Shown here: positions 53,713 to 61,956 of the stretch, in pieces | Position numbering within the stretch: the first letter of the stretch is position 1 | Layout: every line of letters starts with the position of its first letter | Translations under genes and position numbers: made by a program | DNA from: Viridilinea sp964592425 | Lineage (GTDB): Bacteria > Chloroflexota > Chloroflexia > Chloroflexales > Chloroflexaceae | Direction: 5' to 3' | DNA: 64,000 nt | NCBI GenBank assembly: GCA_964592425.1 | Contig: CAZQCG010000009.1 | Span: 74,422-138,421 of the forward strand | The notes under the pieces: model-generated | Seen by the model: the letters and a program-made list of their open reading frames with translations, nothing else | Told to the model about the DNA's origin: nothing | Database searches by the model: none

Positions 53713-55112
53713 CACCTCAGCTGACCGAACTGCTCATCCAGTCGGCCTACCTGGCCGCCGCGGTTCTCTTTATCCTCGGTCTCAAGGCGCTGAGCTCACC
53801 GGCCACCGCACGCCGCGGCATGTTCCTTGCCGAAGCCGGCATGGCTTTCGCGGTCATCGGTACCCTGCTCGATCATCGCATTGTCGAATACCAGTGGATC
53901 ATCGTCGGTTTTGCTGTCGGTACGGCCATCGGCGCACCCATGGCGATCTTTATGCCGATGACGGCCATGCCCCAACGCATTGCCCTCTCCCACGCCTTCG
54001 GTGCCCTGGCCGCCGTCCTCGTCGGTATCGTCAAGTATGCCCATGAGTTGACCCTCGGTACGCCTTCGTTCGGCTTTATGTCGGCTATCGGCTTTGAGGT
54101 ACTCTTCGGCTCACTGACGGTAACCGGCAGCTTGATGGCCTTCGGCAAGCTGCAAGAGCTGATCCGTGGTGCCCCGATCACTTACAAGGGCCAGAACATT
54201 GTCAATGTTGGCCTCTTCTTCGGCACCGTCGGGCTCTTCATCTACCTGATCTTCAACCCGAGCGCAACCAACGTCTTCTATGTGATGATCGCCCTTGGCC
54301 TGGCGATCGGCGTGATGATCGTGATGCCAATCGGCGGTGCCGATATGCCCGTGGTTGTCTCGCTGCTCAACTCCTACGCTGGCCTGGCCGCCTCTGCCAC
54401 CGGCTTTGCGATCAACAACAAGGTGCTGATCATCGCTGGCGCGCTCGATGGCGCTTCGGGCTTCTTCCTCTCCATCCTGATGAGCCGGGCAATGAACCGC
54501 TCCTTTGCCAACGTGCTCTTCGGGGCCGTCGGTGCGGCACCTCAGGCATCCGCAGTTGTCACTGAGCAGCGCACCGTCGTGCGCTACACGCCCGAAGATG
54601 CGGCCTTCCTGCTCGAAAATGCCCAGTCGGTGATCATGGTGCCCGGCTATGGCATGGCTGTCGCCCAGGCCCAGCATATCCTGGCCGAACTGGGTGACCT
54701 GATCAACGAGGCCGGGGCCCAGGTGCGCTACGCTATCCACCCGGTGGCCGGGCGTATGCCGGGCCACATGAACGTGCTGCTCGCCGAAGCCGATGTGTCC
54801 TATGATCTGCTGCTTGAAATGGACGACATCAACGATGACTTCGCCAATACCGATGTGGTGATCGTCATCGGGGCCAACGATGTGGTCAACCCCAGCGCAC
54901 GCTACAAGAAGGACAGCCCGCTCTACGGGATGCCCATTCTTAATGCCGACAAGGCGCGCAATATTATCATTCTCAAGCGCAGCCTCAAACCTGGCTTCGC
55001 CGGTGAGGATAATGAGCTCTTCTACGACCCCAAGACGATGATGGTCTTTGGTGACGCCAAGCAGACCCTTACTCACCTGGTACAGCAGTTTAAGAAGAAG
55101 GCGCAGGCCTAG
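53709..55112 (+). CDS. pntB: NAD(P) transhydrogenase beta subunit
   Basis: 467 aa, GTG start overlapping the previous stop (GTGA). Nine or so membrane helices occupy the first 270 residues, and the NADP(H)-binding domain III fills the C-terminus: VPGYGMAVAQAQ, HPVAGRMPGHMNVLLAEA, and VIVIGANDVVNPSA with the KRS loop. It couples proton entry to hydride transfer from NADH to NADP+. Identity is certain. Confidence 0.97.
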   Translation: MTPQLTELLIQSAYLAAAVLFILGLKALSSPATARRGMFLAEAGMAFAVIGTLLDHRIVEYQWIIVGFAVGTAIGAPMAIFMPMTAMPQRIALSHAFGALAAVLVGIVKYAHELTLGTPSFGFMSAIGFEVLFGSLTVTGSLMAFGKLQELIRGAPITYKGQNIVNVGLFFGTVGLFIYLIFNPSATNVFYVMIALGLAIGVMIVMPIGGADMPVVVSLLNSYAGLAASATGFAINNKVLIIAGALDGASGFFLSILMSRAMNRSFANVLFGAVGAAPQASAVVTEQRTVVRYTPEDAAFLLENAQSVIMVPGYGMAVAQAQHILAELGDLINEAGAQVRYAIHPVAGRMPGHMNVLLAEADVSYDLLLEMDDINDDFANTDVVIVIGANDVVNPSARYKKDSPLYGMPILNADKARNIIILKRSLKPGFAGEDNELFYDPKTMMVFGDAKQTLTHLVQQFKKKAQA

Positions 55113-55123
55113 AGGAGTGTCCT

Positions 55124-56290
55124 ATGCTGCTGGGAGTTCCCAAAGAGACCTATCCTGGCGAGACGCGCGTGGCCCTGGTTCCGGCTGATGTCCCGGCCCT
55201 GGTCAAGGCCGGGCTCAAGGTCAGTGTCGAAGCGGGCGCAGGCACAGTCGCCGGTTATCCTGATGCCGAGTATGTTGCCAAAGGCGCGGAAATTGTCACC
55301 GAGCGGCGCAAACTCTTTGCCGAGGCTACGGTTCTGGCTCGGGTGCGTGCCGCTGGGACGGAGCTTGAAAACGGCCAGGCCGACCTGGCCCTGATGCACA
55401 AAGGCCAGTACCTGATCGCTATGGTCGATCCCCTCGGCGCACCGGCGGCGCTGGCGCACCTGGCCGAGCATGGCATCTCGACCTTTGCCATGGAGTTGAT
55501 TCCACGGATCAGCCGCGCCCAGAGTATGGACGCCCTCTCGTCGATGGCGACCATCTCAGGCTACAAGGCGGTGCTGCTGGCCGCCAGCACCCTGCCGCGC
55601 ATCTTCCCCATGCTGATGACTGCCGCTGGGACGATCGCGGCGGCCCGCGTCTTTGTGATCGGCGTGGGCGTGGCCGGCCTGCAGGCCCTGGCCAGTGCCA
55701 AACGCCTTGGCGCAATCACCGAAGCCTACGATGTGCGCCCGGCCGTCAAGGATCAGGTCGAGAGCGTGGGCGCGCGCTTTGTCGAGTTGCCACTTGAGAC
55801 GGCGGCGGCTGAGGACAAGGGCGGCTATGCCAAAGCCCAGGGTGAAGATTTTTACCGGCGTCAGCAAGAGTTAATGGCCGCCGTGGTGGCCCGCAACGAC
55901 GTCGTGATCACCACGGCTGCTATTCCCGGCAAACGCTCGCCCATTCTCGTCACGGCAGCCATGGTTCAGGGCATGAAACCCGGCGCGGTGATTGTCGACC
56001 TGGCCGCCGAGCGCGGCGGCAACTGCGAGCTGACCCGCGCCAATGAGATAGTGCAGGTCGGTGGTGTTACCATTCTCGGCCCGACCAACCTGCCCGCCAC
56101 CGCCCCCGGCCATGCCAGCCAGCTCTACAGCCGCAACATCCTCAACCTGCTCCGGCTCATGCTCAAAGATGGCCAACTCGTCCTCGACCTTGAAGACGAG
56201 ATTGTACGCGAGACCTTGACGACCCACAACGGTGAGGTGACCCACCCACGTGTGCGTGAGTTGATCGGTGCATCGGCAGCCGCAGACTAG
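55124..56290 (+). CDS. pntAA: NAD(P) transhydrogenase alpha-1 subunit (NAD-binding part)
   Basis: 388 aa, 11 bp after pntB. The alanine-dehydrogenase-like NAD(H) domain I: VPKETYPGETRVALVP at the start, GVGVAGLQALASAKRLGA for NAD, the RQD-type loop region and VDLAAERGGNCE. Completes the three-part transhydrogenase. The order alpha-2, beta, alpha-1 is unusual; most operons run alpha-1, alpha-2, beta. Confidence 0.96.
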   Translation: MLLGVPKETYPGETRVALVPADVPALVKAGLKVSVEAGAGTVAGYPDAEYVAKGAEIVTERRKLFAEATVLARVRAAGTELENGQADLALMHKGQYLIAMVDPLGAPAALAHLAEHGISTFAMELIPRISRAQSMDALSSMATISGYKAVLLAASTLPRIFPMLMTAAGTIAAARVFVIGVGVAGLQALASAKRLGAITEAYDVRPAVKDQVESVGARFVELPLETAAAEDKGGYAKAQGEDFYRRQQELMAAVVARNDVVITTAAIPGKRSPILVTAAMVQGMKPGAVIVDLAAERGGNCELTRANEIVQVGGVTILGPTNLPATAPGHASQLYSRNILNLLRLMLKDGQLVLDLEDEIVRETLTTHNGEVTHPRVRELIGASAAAD

Positions 56291-56298
56291 GCAAACCC

Positions 56299-56703
56299 AT
56301 GACCCAAACATCAGCGGGACGCCCCTCGATTGGTGTGATCCTGGGGCAACTCGTCGGCGCACTTATGGGCGGCCTGGTCGTCGCCGCCCTGCTCTACTTC
56401 GGCCTGGGCTACGCCCTGCTGGGTGCCGGGCTAGGCATGGGCCTGCTTACGATTCAGGTCTTCGGTATCGTGATCGGCTTCGGGGCTGGCGCGGGCCTGG
56501 GGGTCGGGGTGGCCGGGCGATGGCTTGGCCAGCCCGGCAATACCTGGCTGGCGGCCATCTCAGGCGCTGTGACCGGCCTGCTGGTTGTGTTAATCCTGCG
56601 CCTGCTCAACCTCGGCGGCCTGGGCGGGCTGCTCTGGGTGGGCCTGCCCCTGACGATCATTGATGCCCTGGTAGTCTATAACTTGCCCCTGCGCCGTATT
56701 TGA
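56299..56703 (+). CDS. Small Gly-rich membrane protein
   Basis: 134 aa starting 8 bp after pntAA, so probably in the operon. Four hydrophobic, glycine-rich helices (IGVILGQLVGALMGGLVVAALLYFGLGYALL, VFGIVIGFGAGAGLGVGVAGRWLG, LAAISGAVTGLLVVLILRLL, LLWVGLPLTIIDALVVYNL). No family recognised. It may assist membrane assembly of the transhydrogenase, but that is inference from position only. Confidence 0.7.
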   Translation: MTQTSAGRPSIGVILGQLVGALMGGLVVAALLYFGLGYALLGAGLGMGLLTIQVFGIVIGFGAGAGLGVGVAGRWLGQPGNTWLAAISGAVTGLLVVLILRLLNLGGLGGLLWVGLPLTIIDALVVYNLPLRRI

Positions 56704-56764
56704 AACCAAACCCCCGCTCTCTGCATCGAACAGAGCAGGTTCATGCTCCAATCAGAGGAAGACC

Positions 56765-58105
56765 ATGGCTAAGCGGGTTGTCATTATCGGTGGCGGGGCG
56801 GCAGGCATGAGCGCCGCAGCCAAAGCACGGCGGACGGATCCCCAGCTTGAACTAGTTGTTTATGAGCGCACGGGCTATGTGAGCTACGGCGCCTGTGGCT
56901 TTCCGTATGCGATCAAGGGCGAGATTGCCCAGGTTGAGGATGTGGTGGTACGCACCCCTGAGCAGTTTGCCAAACAGGGGATCACGGCGCTGATCCATCA
57001 CGAGGTGTTGGCCATCGATCCGCTGGCTCAGACGGTGCAGGTGCGCAATCTGGCCACTGGCGCAGAGTTTAGCGATCACTGGGATGAACTGGTGCTGGCC
57101 GGCGGTGGCAGTGCCACCCGCCCACCCCTGGCCGGGCTAGACCTGCCCGGTATCTTCAGTCTGCGCTCGGTTGAAGACGCCCTGGCCATCCGTGGCTGGC
57201 TCGAAGCACAGCGCCCGCAGCATGGCGTGATTGTCGGCGCGGGCTATATTGGGCTTGAACTGGCCGAGGCCCTGGCGGCCCACGGCGTCGCCCTGACTGT
57301 GATTGAGCGCCTGCCCCAGGTGCTGCCCAACCTTGACCCCGAACTGGCCGCCGAGGTGCAGGCCGAGTTGGCCCGCCAGGGGGTTGCCCTGCGCCTTGAG
57401 CATACGGTAGAGGCGTTTGAGGGTGATACGCAGGTGCGGGCCGTGCTGGCCGGCGGCGAACGCTTCCCCGCTGAGATCGTCATCGTGGCGGTTGGCATTC
57501 GCCCGAGCGCAGAGCTGGCCCGTGCTGCTGGCGTCACGCTTGGCTCAACGGGCGCTATCGCCGTTGATGACCACCAGCGCACCAATCTGCCGCATATCTG
57601 GGCCGCAGGTGACGTCGCCGAGTCTCTACATCTCGTCACCGGCCACCCGACCTGGGTGCCGCTTGGCACGACGGCTAACAAGCAGGGTAAGGTGCTGGGC
57701 GAAAACCTGGGTGGCGGCGACGCACGCTTCGGCGGCATCGTCGGCACCGTCGTGGTCAAGGTCTTTGACATGGAAGCCGCCAGCAGCGGCCTCTCCGAAA
57801 CCCGTGCGCGCGCCGAGGGCTACGCCGTGCAGACCGTCAGTGCCACCGCCGGCTCGCGGGCCCACTACATGCCCGGCCACCAGCCGATCAAAGTCAAACT
57901 GGTCTACGAAGAGGGTACCCGGCGACTGCTCGGTGGGCAACTGGTCGGACGTGAGGGCGTCTCGAAGCGCATCGACACTGTCGCTGCAGCCCTGCACGCG
58001 CATTGGACGATCGACGAACTGGCTGAGCTTGATCTGAGCTACGCCCCGCCCTTCTCGCCGGTCTGGGATCCCCTGCTGGTTGCCGCCAACCTGGCCCGCC
58101 GCTAA
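56765..58105 (+). CDS. CoA-disulfide reductase / NADH oxidase-like flavoprotein
   Basis: 446 aa with AGAGGA upstream. Two-dinucleotide-binding-domain fold: FAD motif VVIIGGGAAGMSAAAKA, the single redox cysteine in YVSYGACGFPY, the NAD(P)H motif VIVGAGYIGLELAEAL, the second FAD motif IWAAGDVAE, and a C-terminal dimerisation domain. The single cysteine (no CxxxxC) fits CoA-disulfide reductase, NADH oxidase or per-/polysulfide reductase rather than a classic disulfide reductase. Next to pnt, it would use the nucleotide pool the transhydrogenase controls. Substrate unproven. Confidence 0.88.
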   Translation: MAKRVVIIGGGAAGMSAAAKARRTDPQLELVVYERTGYVSYGACGFPYAIKGEIAQVEDVVVRTPEQFAKQGITALIHHEVLAIDPLAQTVQVRNLATGAEFSDHWDELVLAGGGSATRPPLAGLDLPGIFSLRSVEDALAIRGWLEAQRPQHGVIVGAGYIGLELAEALAAHGVALTVIERLPQVLPNLDPELAAEVQAELARQGVALRLEHTVEAFEGDTQVRAVLAGGERFPAEIVIVAVGIRPSAELARAAGVTLGSTGAIAVDDHQRTNLPHIWAAGDVAESLHLVTGHPTWVPLGTTANKQGKVLGENLGGGDARFGGIVGTVVVKVFDMEAASSGLSETRARAEGYAVQTVSATAGSRAHYMPGHQPIKVKLVYEEGTRRLLGGQLVGREGVSKRIDTVAAALHAHWTIDELAELDLSYAPPFSPVWDPLLVAANLARR

Positions 58106-58116
58106 GGGAAGTGCTG

Positions 58117-58992
58117 CTACTCCTCATCACCGAGGCTTAGCCAGATCTGGTAAACGATCCCCTTCTGCAAACCAAGCTCACGGGCGACAGTACGGGCGGC
58201 CGTGCTGCCATTCTGGCCCGCCGCACGCAGCAGGCGCAGTCGCCGGGCAATCTCAGCTTCGCTCGGCGGCTCAAGCCCGCTAGGAGGCAGCTGCAGGCGC
58301 TGCTGATCCCGTTTGTGTGTGCCCACCGCGACGCCCTCGATCACCAGGGTATACTCGCCGCGTGGGCGCTGCAGGCGAAAATGCTCAAGCACTTCGCTTA
58401 CGCGCCCACGCCGCAATTGCTCAAAGCGCTTGGTCAATTCGGCGGCAACCACAAGTCGCCGATCACCCAGCACCTCAAGCATATCTTCGAGGGTTGCAAG
58501 CAGACGATGAGGAGCCTCAAAGCAGATCATCGTCATCGTCAGCCCGGTCATCTCGTTCAGCAGCGCCCGCCGCTCTACACTACGTCGTGGCAGAAAGCCC
58601 ACATAGGTAAAGCGGTCAGTGGCCAGCCCCGAGGCCACCAGGGCCGCCAGCAAAGCACTCGGGCCGGGCACCGCCGTGATCGTAAATCCGGCCTCGATAC
58701 AGGCTGCCACAAGCTCAAAGCCGGGATCGGCAAGCGCTGGCGTCCCCGCATCCGAGACTAGCGCTACGTCGCCCTCAGCCAGTGCGGCCAGGATCGTGCT
58801 GAGGCGGGCCAGCTTATTATGCTCGTGGTAGGCGACACAGGGCGTTGTGATCGCGTAATGGTCGAGCAGGATGCGCGTATGGCGCGTATCCTCGGCTGCG
58901 ATCAGACGTGCCTCGCGCAGCACGCGCAGGGCGCGCAGGGTAATGTCTTCGAGGTTGCCAATTGGTGTGGCGACAAGAAAGAGCGTTCCCAT
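58117..58992 (-). CDS. rsmI: 16S rRNA (cytidine1402-2'-O)-methyltransferase
   Basis: 291 aa. SAM-dependent tetrapyrrole-methylase fold: VATPIGNLEDITLRALRVL at the start, AEDTRHT, EHNKLAR, SDAGTPALADPG and PGPSALLAALVASGL. It methylates C1402 of 16S rRNA. A C-terminal helix-turn-helix-like stretch (GLQKGIVYQIWLSLG) extends it. Its ATG shares one base with the stop of the upstream GNAT gene (TGATG). Confidence 0.96.
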   Translation of the reverse strand: MGTLFLVATPIGNLEDITLRALRVLREARLIAAEDTRHTRILLDHYAITTPCVAYHEHNKLARLSTILAALAEGDVALVSDAGTPALADPGFELVAACIEAGFTITAVPGPSALLAALVASGLATDRFTYVGFLPRRSVERRALLNEMTGLTMTMICFEAPHRLLATLEDMLEVLGDRRLVVAAELTKRFEQLRRGRVSEVLEHFRLQRPRGEYTLVIEGVAVGTHKRDQQRLQLPPSGLEPPSEAEIARRLRLLRAAGQNGSTAARTVARELGLQKGIVYQIWLSLGDEE

Positions 58993-60188
58993 CAGGCGGG
59001 GGCCAGCAGTTCAGGCGTGAAGCGGTGGGCGATCAGGTAGCGCCGCGGCCCTTCGGCAGCCACATCAGCGAGCACATAGCGCCCTGGGGCAAAACCAAGA
59101 TGGCGGGCCAGCAACTCATCGCTGGCCGCTCGCCAGCGTAGCGCCAATTCGTGATCGTCACGCTGGAGCGCTGTCCAATCTGCTGGCACCTCCAGGGCCA
59201 GGTAGGGTGCGGCCCCCGGATTACCAAGCATAACTGGCCCGGCGTTAAGCGGGGCAATCCCGGCAAAGCGGCTCAACCCGCGTTCGTCTTCAGCCAATGA
59301 TGGCGATCCCTCTAGCCCCACCTGGCCGCAAGCCGAACGCAGCAACCAGACCACCCCCAGGCGCGAGGCCGTGACACGGTTCAGTTCATTCTGGAAGGGA
59401 TAGTAGGCCGGGTAGAATTCGCCCGCAACGGCGCGCAGTTGCCCAAAATTCAGTGCAGCATTCGCGTATTGAAGCGGATCGGCCGTCCAGTGGATCCATT
59501 CAAGGCCCTCAGCCAGGGCCTGGCGGGCCTGCTCACGTTTCAGGGCAGCAGCGAGCCCGCTACGTCGGGCCGCAGGGGCAACCCCCATCACCTGTGACTC
59601 GATGCCCAGTTCAAGCCGGTAGGGCAACTGCAGGCCAGCCAGGGCCGCCAGGGCAAAGCGGTGGAAGCCGAGCAGGAAGCCAACCAGTTGCCCATCGCGC
59701 CGGGCAACCATTGAGGTGGCTGGCCCAAGCTCGGCACTGTGCAGGTCGTCAGGGTAATGGCCCTCGGCCCCGACACCCCAGATCAGGCTGTGTAAACCAC
59801 GGATCGCCTCCAACTCAGCCGGATCAGGCGCCCCCAGGCTAAACCCATCAACCTCACGCCGCCCAGGGTGGTAGCTCAACGAGCCACCTGGGTCGTAGGC
59901 CAGCAGGGTTGCCGGATTGATCAGCGCCGCCAGGGCCTCCGGGTCACCCGGCCCCTGCAAACGCAGCGTATAGACTGGCTGCCCGTTCAGATAGGCCCGT
60001 GGAAAGAGCATGCCCAACGCGCCGCTGTTTGCCACTGCGAGCATGCCGCCCATCGTAACAAAGGTCGTCTTCACAAAATGGGCTGGCACCACCAGGCCGT
60101 CCGCCGGGTCGAACTGCGCCCAGAGCGCATCGATCTGCGCTGGCCAGGCAGCTGTCTCAGGGTTGAGCATGCGCCAACTGCGACTCAT
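58992..60188 (-). CDS. GNAT-family acetyltransferase-like protein
   Basis: 398 aa, double the usual GNAT length. Residues about 100-250 hold the fold, with acetyl-CoA motif A reading QVMGVAPAARRSGLAAALKREQARQA. Other parts form an N-terminal and a C-terminal beta/alpha region of unknown role. Translation is coupled to rsmI. Acceptor unknown. Confidence 0.8.
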   Translation of the reverse strand: MSRSWRMLNPETAAWPAQIDALWAQFDPADGLVVPAHFVKTTFVTMGGMLAVANSGALGMLFPRAYLNGQPVYTLRLQGPGDPEALAALINPATLLAYDPGGSLSYHPGRREVDGFSLGAPDPAELEAIRGLHSLIWGVGAEGHYPDDLHSAELGPATSMVARRDGQLVGFLLGFHRFALAALAGLQLPYRLELGIESQVMGVAPAARRSGLAAALKREQARQALAEGLEWIHWTADPLQYANAALNFGQLRAVAGEFYPAYYPFQNELNRVTASRLGVVWLLRSACGQVGLEGSPSLAEDERGLSRFAGIAPLNAGPVMLGNPGAAPYLALEVPADWTALQRDDHELALRWRAASDELLARHLGFAPGRYVLADVAAEGPRRYLIAHRFTPELLAPA

Positions 60189-60216
60189 GCAGTATGTCTA
60201 TCCTGGTACAGGTCAG

Positions 60217-60227
60217 CGTGGTATACT
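60217..60227 (+). promoter_or_regulatory. Extended -10 upstream of the M20 peptidase gene
   Basis: CGTGGTATACT, with TATACT at 60222-60227; about 37 bases before the ATG at 60264. The -35 is weak. Confidence 0.55.
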
Positions 60228-60263
60228 CATCCTATTCTACCGCAGAACGTCCGTGGAGCGACT

Positions 60264-61403
60264 ATGCTCTCAGTTTCGACTTTTGCCGACCACGGTTCCG
60301 CGCTGCTGGCCCTGGCTGCCCCGCTGGTTGCCCTTGATACGCCGAGTGGCGACAAAGCGCGTTGTGATAGCCTGGTTGACCTGCTTCGCATGCGCCTGGC
60401 CGACCTGGGTCGGATCGAGCGTATCGCCAATCCTGTCGGTGGCGACCACCTGCTGCTGCGTGTGGCCGCCCCAGCGGCTGACCCGACGCTGCGTCCGGTT
60501 CTGCTCCTCTGCCACTACGACACCGTCTGGCCAGCAGGCACCGCGGACGCCCGCCCTATGCACAGTCAGGGCGACACAGTCTACGGCCCGGGCCTCTACG
60601 ATATGAAGGCCAGTCTGGCTATGGCCGAACTGGCCCTGCGCAGCATACCCAGGCTCGGCTTGCAACTGGCCCGGCCCGTCAGCCTGCTGATCAGCTCTGA
60701 CGAAGAAATCGGCAGCCCCACCTCACGCAGCCTGATCGAACATGAAGCCCGCGCCAGTGCCCATGCGCTCGTCCTCGAACCGCCGGTTGAGCCAGGCGGG
60801 GCCTTGAAGACCGCCCGCAAAGGCATCGGCATGTTTCGCCTCACCCTCAAGGGCCGGGCCGCACACGCTGGCGTCGAGCCCGAAAAGGGGGCCAGTGCGA
60901 TCACCGAGCTGGCCCACCAGGTGCTCGCGCTCAACGCCCTGGCCGACCCGGCCCAGGGCAGCACACTCAACGTCGGCCTGGTGCAGGGCGGCAGCGGGCG
61001 CAATGTCGTGCCAGCCCTGGCCCAGATGGAGATCGATGTGCGCGCATGGACCAGCGCCGAGGCCACTCGGCTGGCTGACGCCCTCACCCGCCTGGCCCCA
61101 GTCACTCCTGGTGTCAGCATTGAGGTGGAGGGCAGCTTCAATCGCCCGCCGATGGAGCGTACGTCTGCCTCAGCCGTGCTCTTCGCACACGCCCGGCAGA
61201 TCGGGGCCACCCTGGGCCTGCAACTCAGTGAAGGCAGCACCGGTGGCGGCAGCGACGGCAACTTCACCGCCGCCGTCGGCACGCCAACCCTTGACGGGCT
61301 TGGTGCGCCCGGCCAGGGGGCCCACGCCGAACATGAGCAGATCAGCCTGCGCGGGGCACTCGAACGCCTGAGCCTGCTCGTTGCCCTGCTCACCTCGATC
61401 TGA
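60264..61403 (+). CDS. M20-family metallopeptidase (carboxypeptidase G2/ArgE-like)
   Basis: 379 aa from the ATG at 60264, with GGAG upstream. Zinc motifs CHYDTVWPAG and GPGLYDMKASLAM, catalytic glutamate in SSDEEIGS, AAHAGVEPEKGASAITELA in the lid domain, and the C-terminal HAEHEQI. The pattern matches the glutamate carboxypeptidase (CPG2) branch, which removes C-terminal Glu from folates or dipeptides. Divergent from the GNAT gene. Substrate not proven. Confidence 0.88.
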   Translation: MLSVSTFADHGSALLALAAPLVALDTPSGDKARCDSLVDLLRMRLADLGRIERIANPVGGDHLLLRVAAPAADPTLRPVLLLCHYDTVWPAGTADARPMHSQGDTVYGPGLYDMKASLAMAELALRSIPRLGLQLARPVSLLISSDEEIGSPTSRSLIEHEARASAHALVLEPPVEPGGALKTARKGIGMFRLTLKGRAAHAGVEPEKGASAITELAHQVLALNALADPAQGSTLNVGLVQGGSGRNVVPALAQMEIDVRAWTSAEATRLADALTRLAPVTPGVSIEVEGSFNRPPMERTSASAVLFAHARQIGATLGLQLSEGSTGGGSDGNFTAAVGTPTLDGLGAPGQGAHAEHEQISLRGALERLSLLVALLTSI

Positions 61404-61425
61404 GCCCATTGCGCCTTGCTGGCCC

Positions 61426-61454
61426 TTGCACAGGAGCGCATAAGATTGTACTAT
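61426..61454 (+). promoter_or_regulatory. Promoter for the small membrane protein gene
   Basis: TTGCAC (61426-61431), a 17-bp spacer, TACTAT (61449-61454), about 70 bases before the ATG at 61524. Confidence 0.6.
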
Positions 61455-61523
61455 ATGCCAAAGGCTGAGTGCCACTGGCGTCTAGTGGTGCCTCAGCGCA
61501 GTTGTAGAAAGGCAGGCTTGCCA

Positions 61524-61718
61524 ATGGATGGCTGGATCATGTTCGGGATCATGTTGTTCGTGATCGTTGCGCAGGGCGTGCTCTGGTCCTGGGTCTTGAT
61601 CGAGCGGCGGCGCAAGGTGCCTGATGCAAAGATTATGAACCTGCGTGAGATGATCGAGTTCTCACGCGAAGCTATCGAAAAATCGTACAACAAGATGCGC
61701 TCACGGCGTCCCTACTGA
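61524..61718 (+). CDS. Small single-pass membrane protein
   Basis: 64 aa from the ATG at 61524, with AAAGGCAGG upstream. One membrane helix (MFGIMLFVIVAQGVLWSWVLI) and a basic amphipathic tail RRRKVPDAKIMNLREMIEF. No family recognised. It has its own promoter and is followed by a perfect hairpin, so it is probably a monocistronic gene. Confidence 0.65.
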   Translation: MDGWIMFGIMLFVIVAQGVLWSWVLIERRRKVPDAKIMNLREMIEFSREAIEKSYNKMRSRRPY

Positions 61719-61751
61719 GTAGCCGCCGGCCACACTGAAGATGCGCGGTAA

Positions 61752-61772
61752 AGACGCCCCTCCGGGGCGTCT
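61752..61772. terminator. Perfect 9-bp hairpin after the small gene
   Basis: AGACGCCCC and GGGGCGTCT around TCC; no T-run. Confidence 0.5.
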
Positions 61773-61842
61773 CCAGGGTCTGCGACCCCCGTACAATCAC
61801 CGTGGTGCGCCACTGGTCTGTAAAATAGGTCTTCTGGCATCT

Positions 61843-61936
61843 CCCGCCGTCCACGAAGAGAGGCCACGTATACGCGAATGAAGGCGCTGCTATGCGTCAA
61901 TTCGTGTCTTCGTGATCGACATACGTGGACGGCGGG
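61843..61936. repeat. 13-bp perfect inverted repeat upstream of the ATPase-FGE gene
   Basis: CCCGCCGTCCACG (61843-61855) and CGTGGACGGCGGG (61924-61936), 68 bp apart. The loop contains TTCGTGTCTTCGTG at 61901-61914. It may be a small non-autonomous repeat. It ends 20 bases before the start of the next gene. Confidence 0.6.
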
Positions 61937-61956
61937 GCTTTCTGCAGCCAGCCTCT

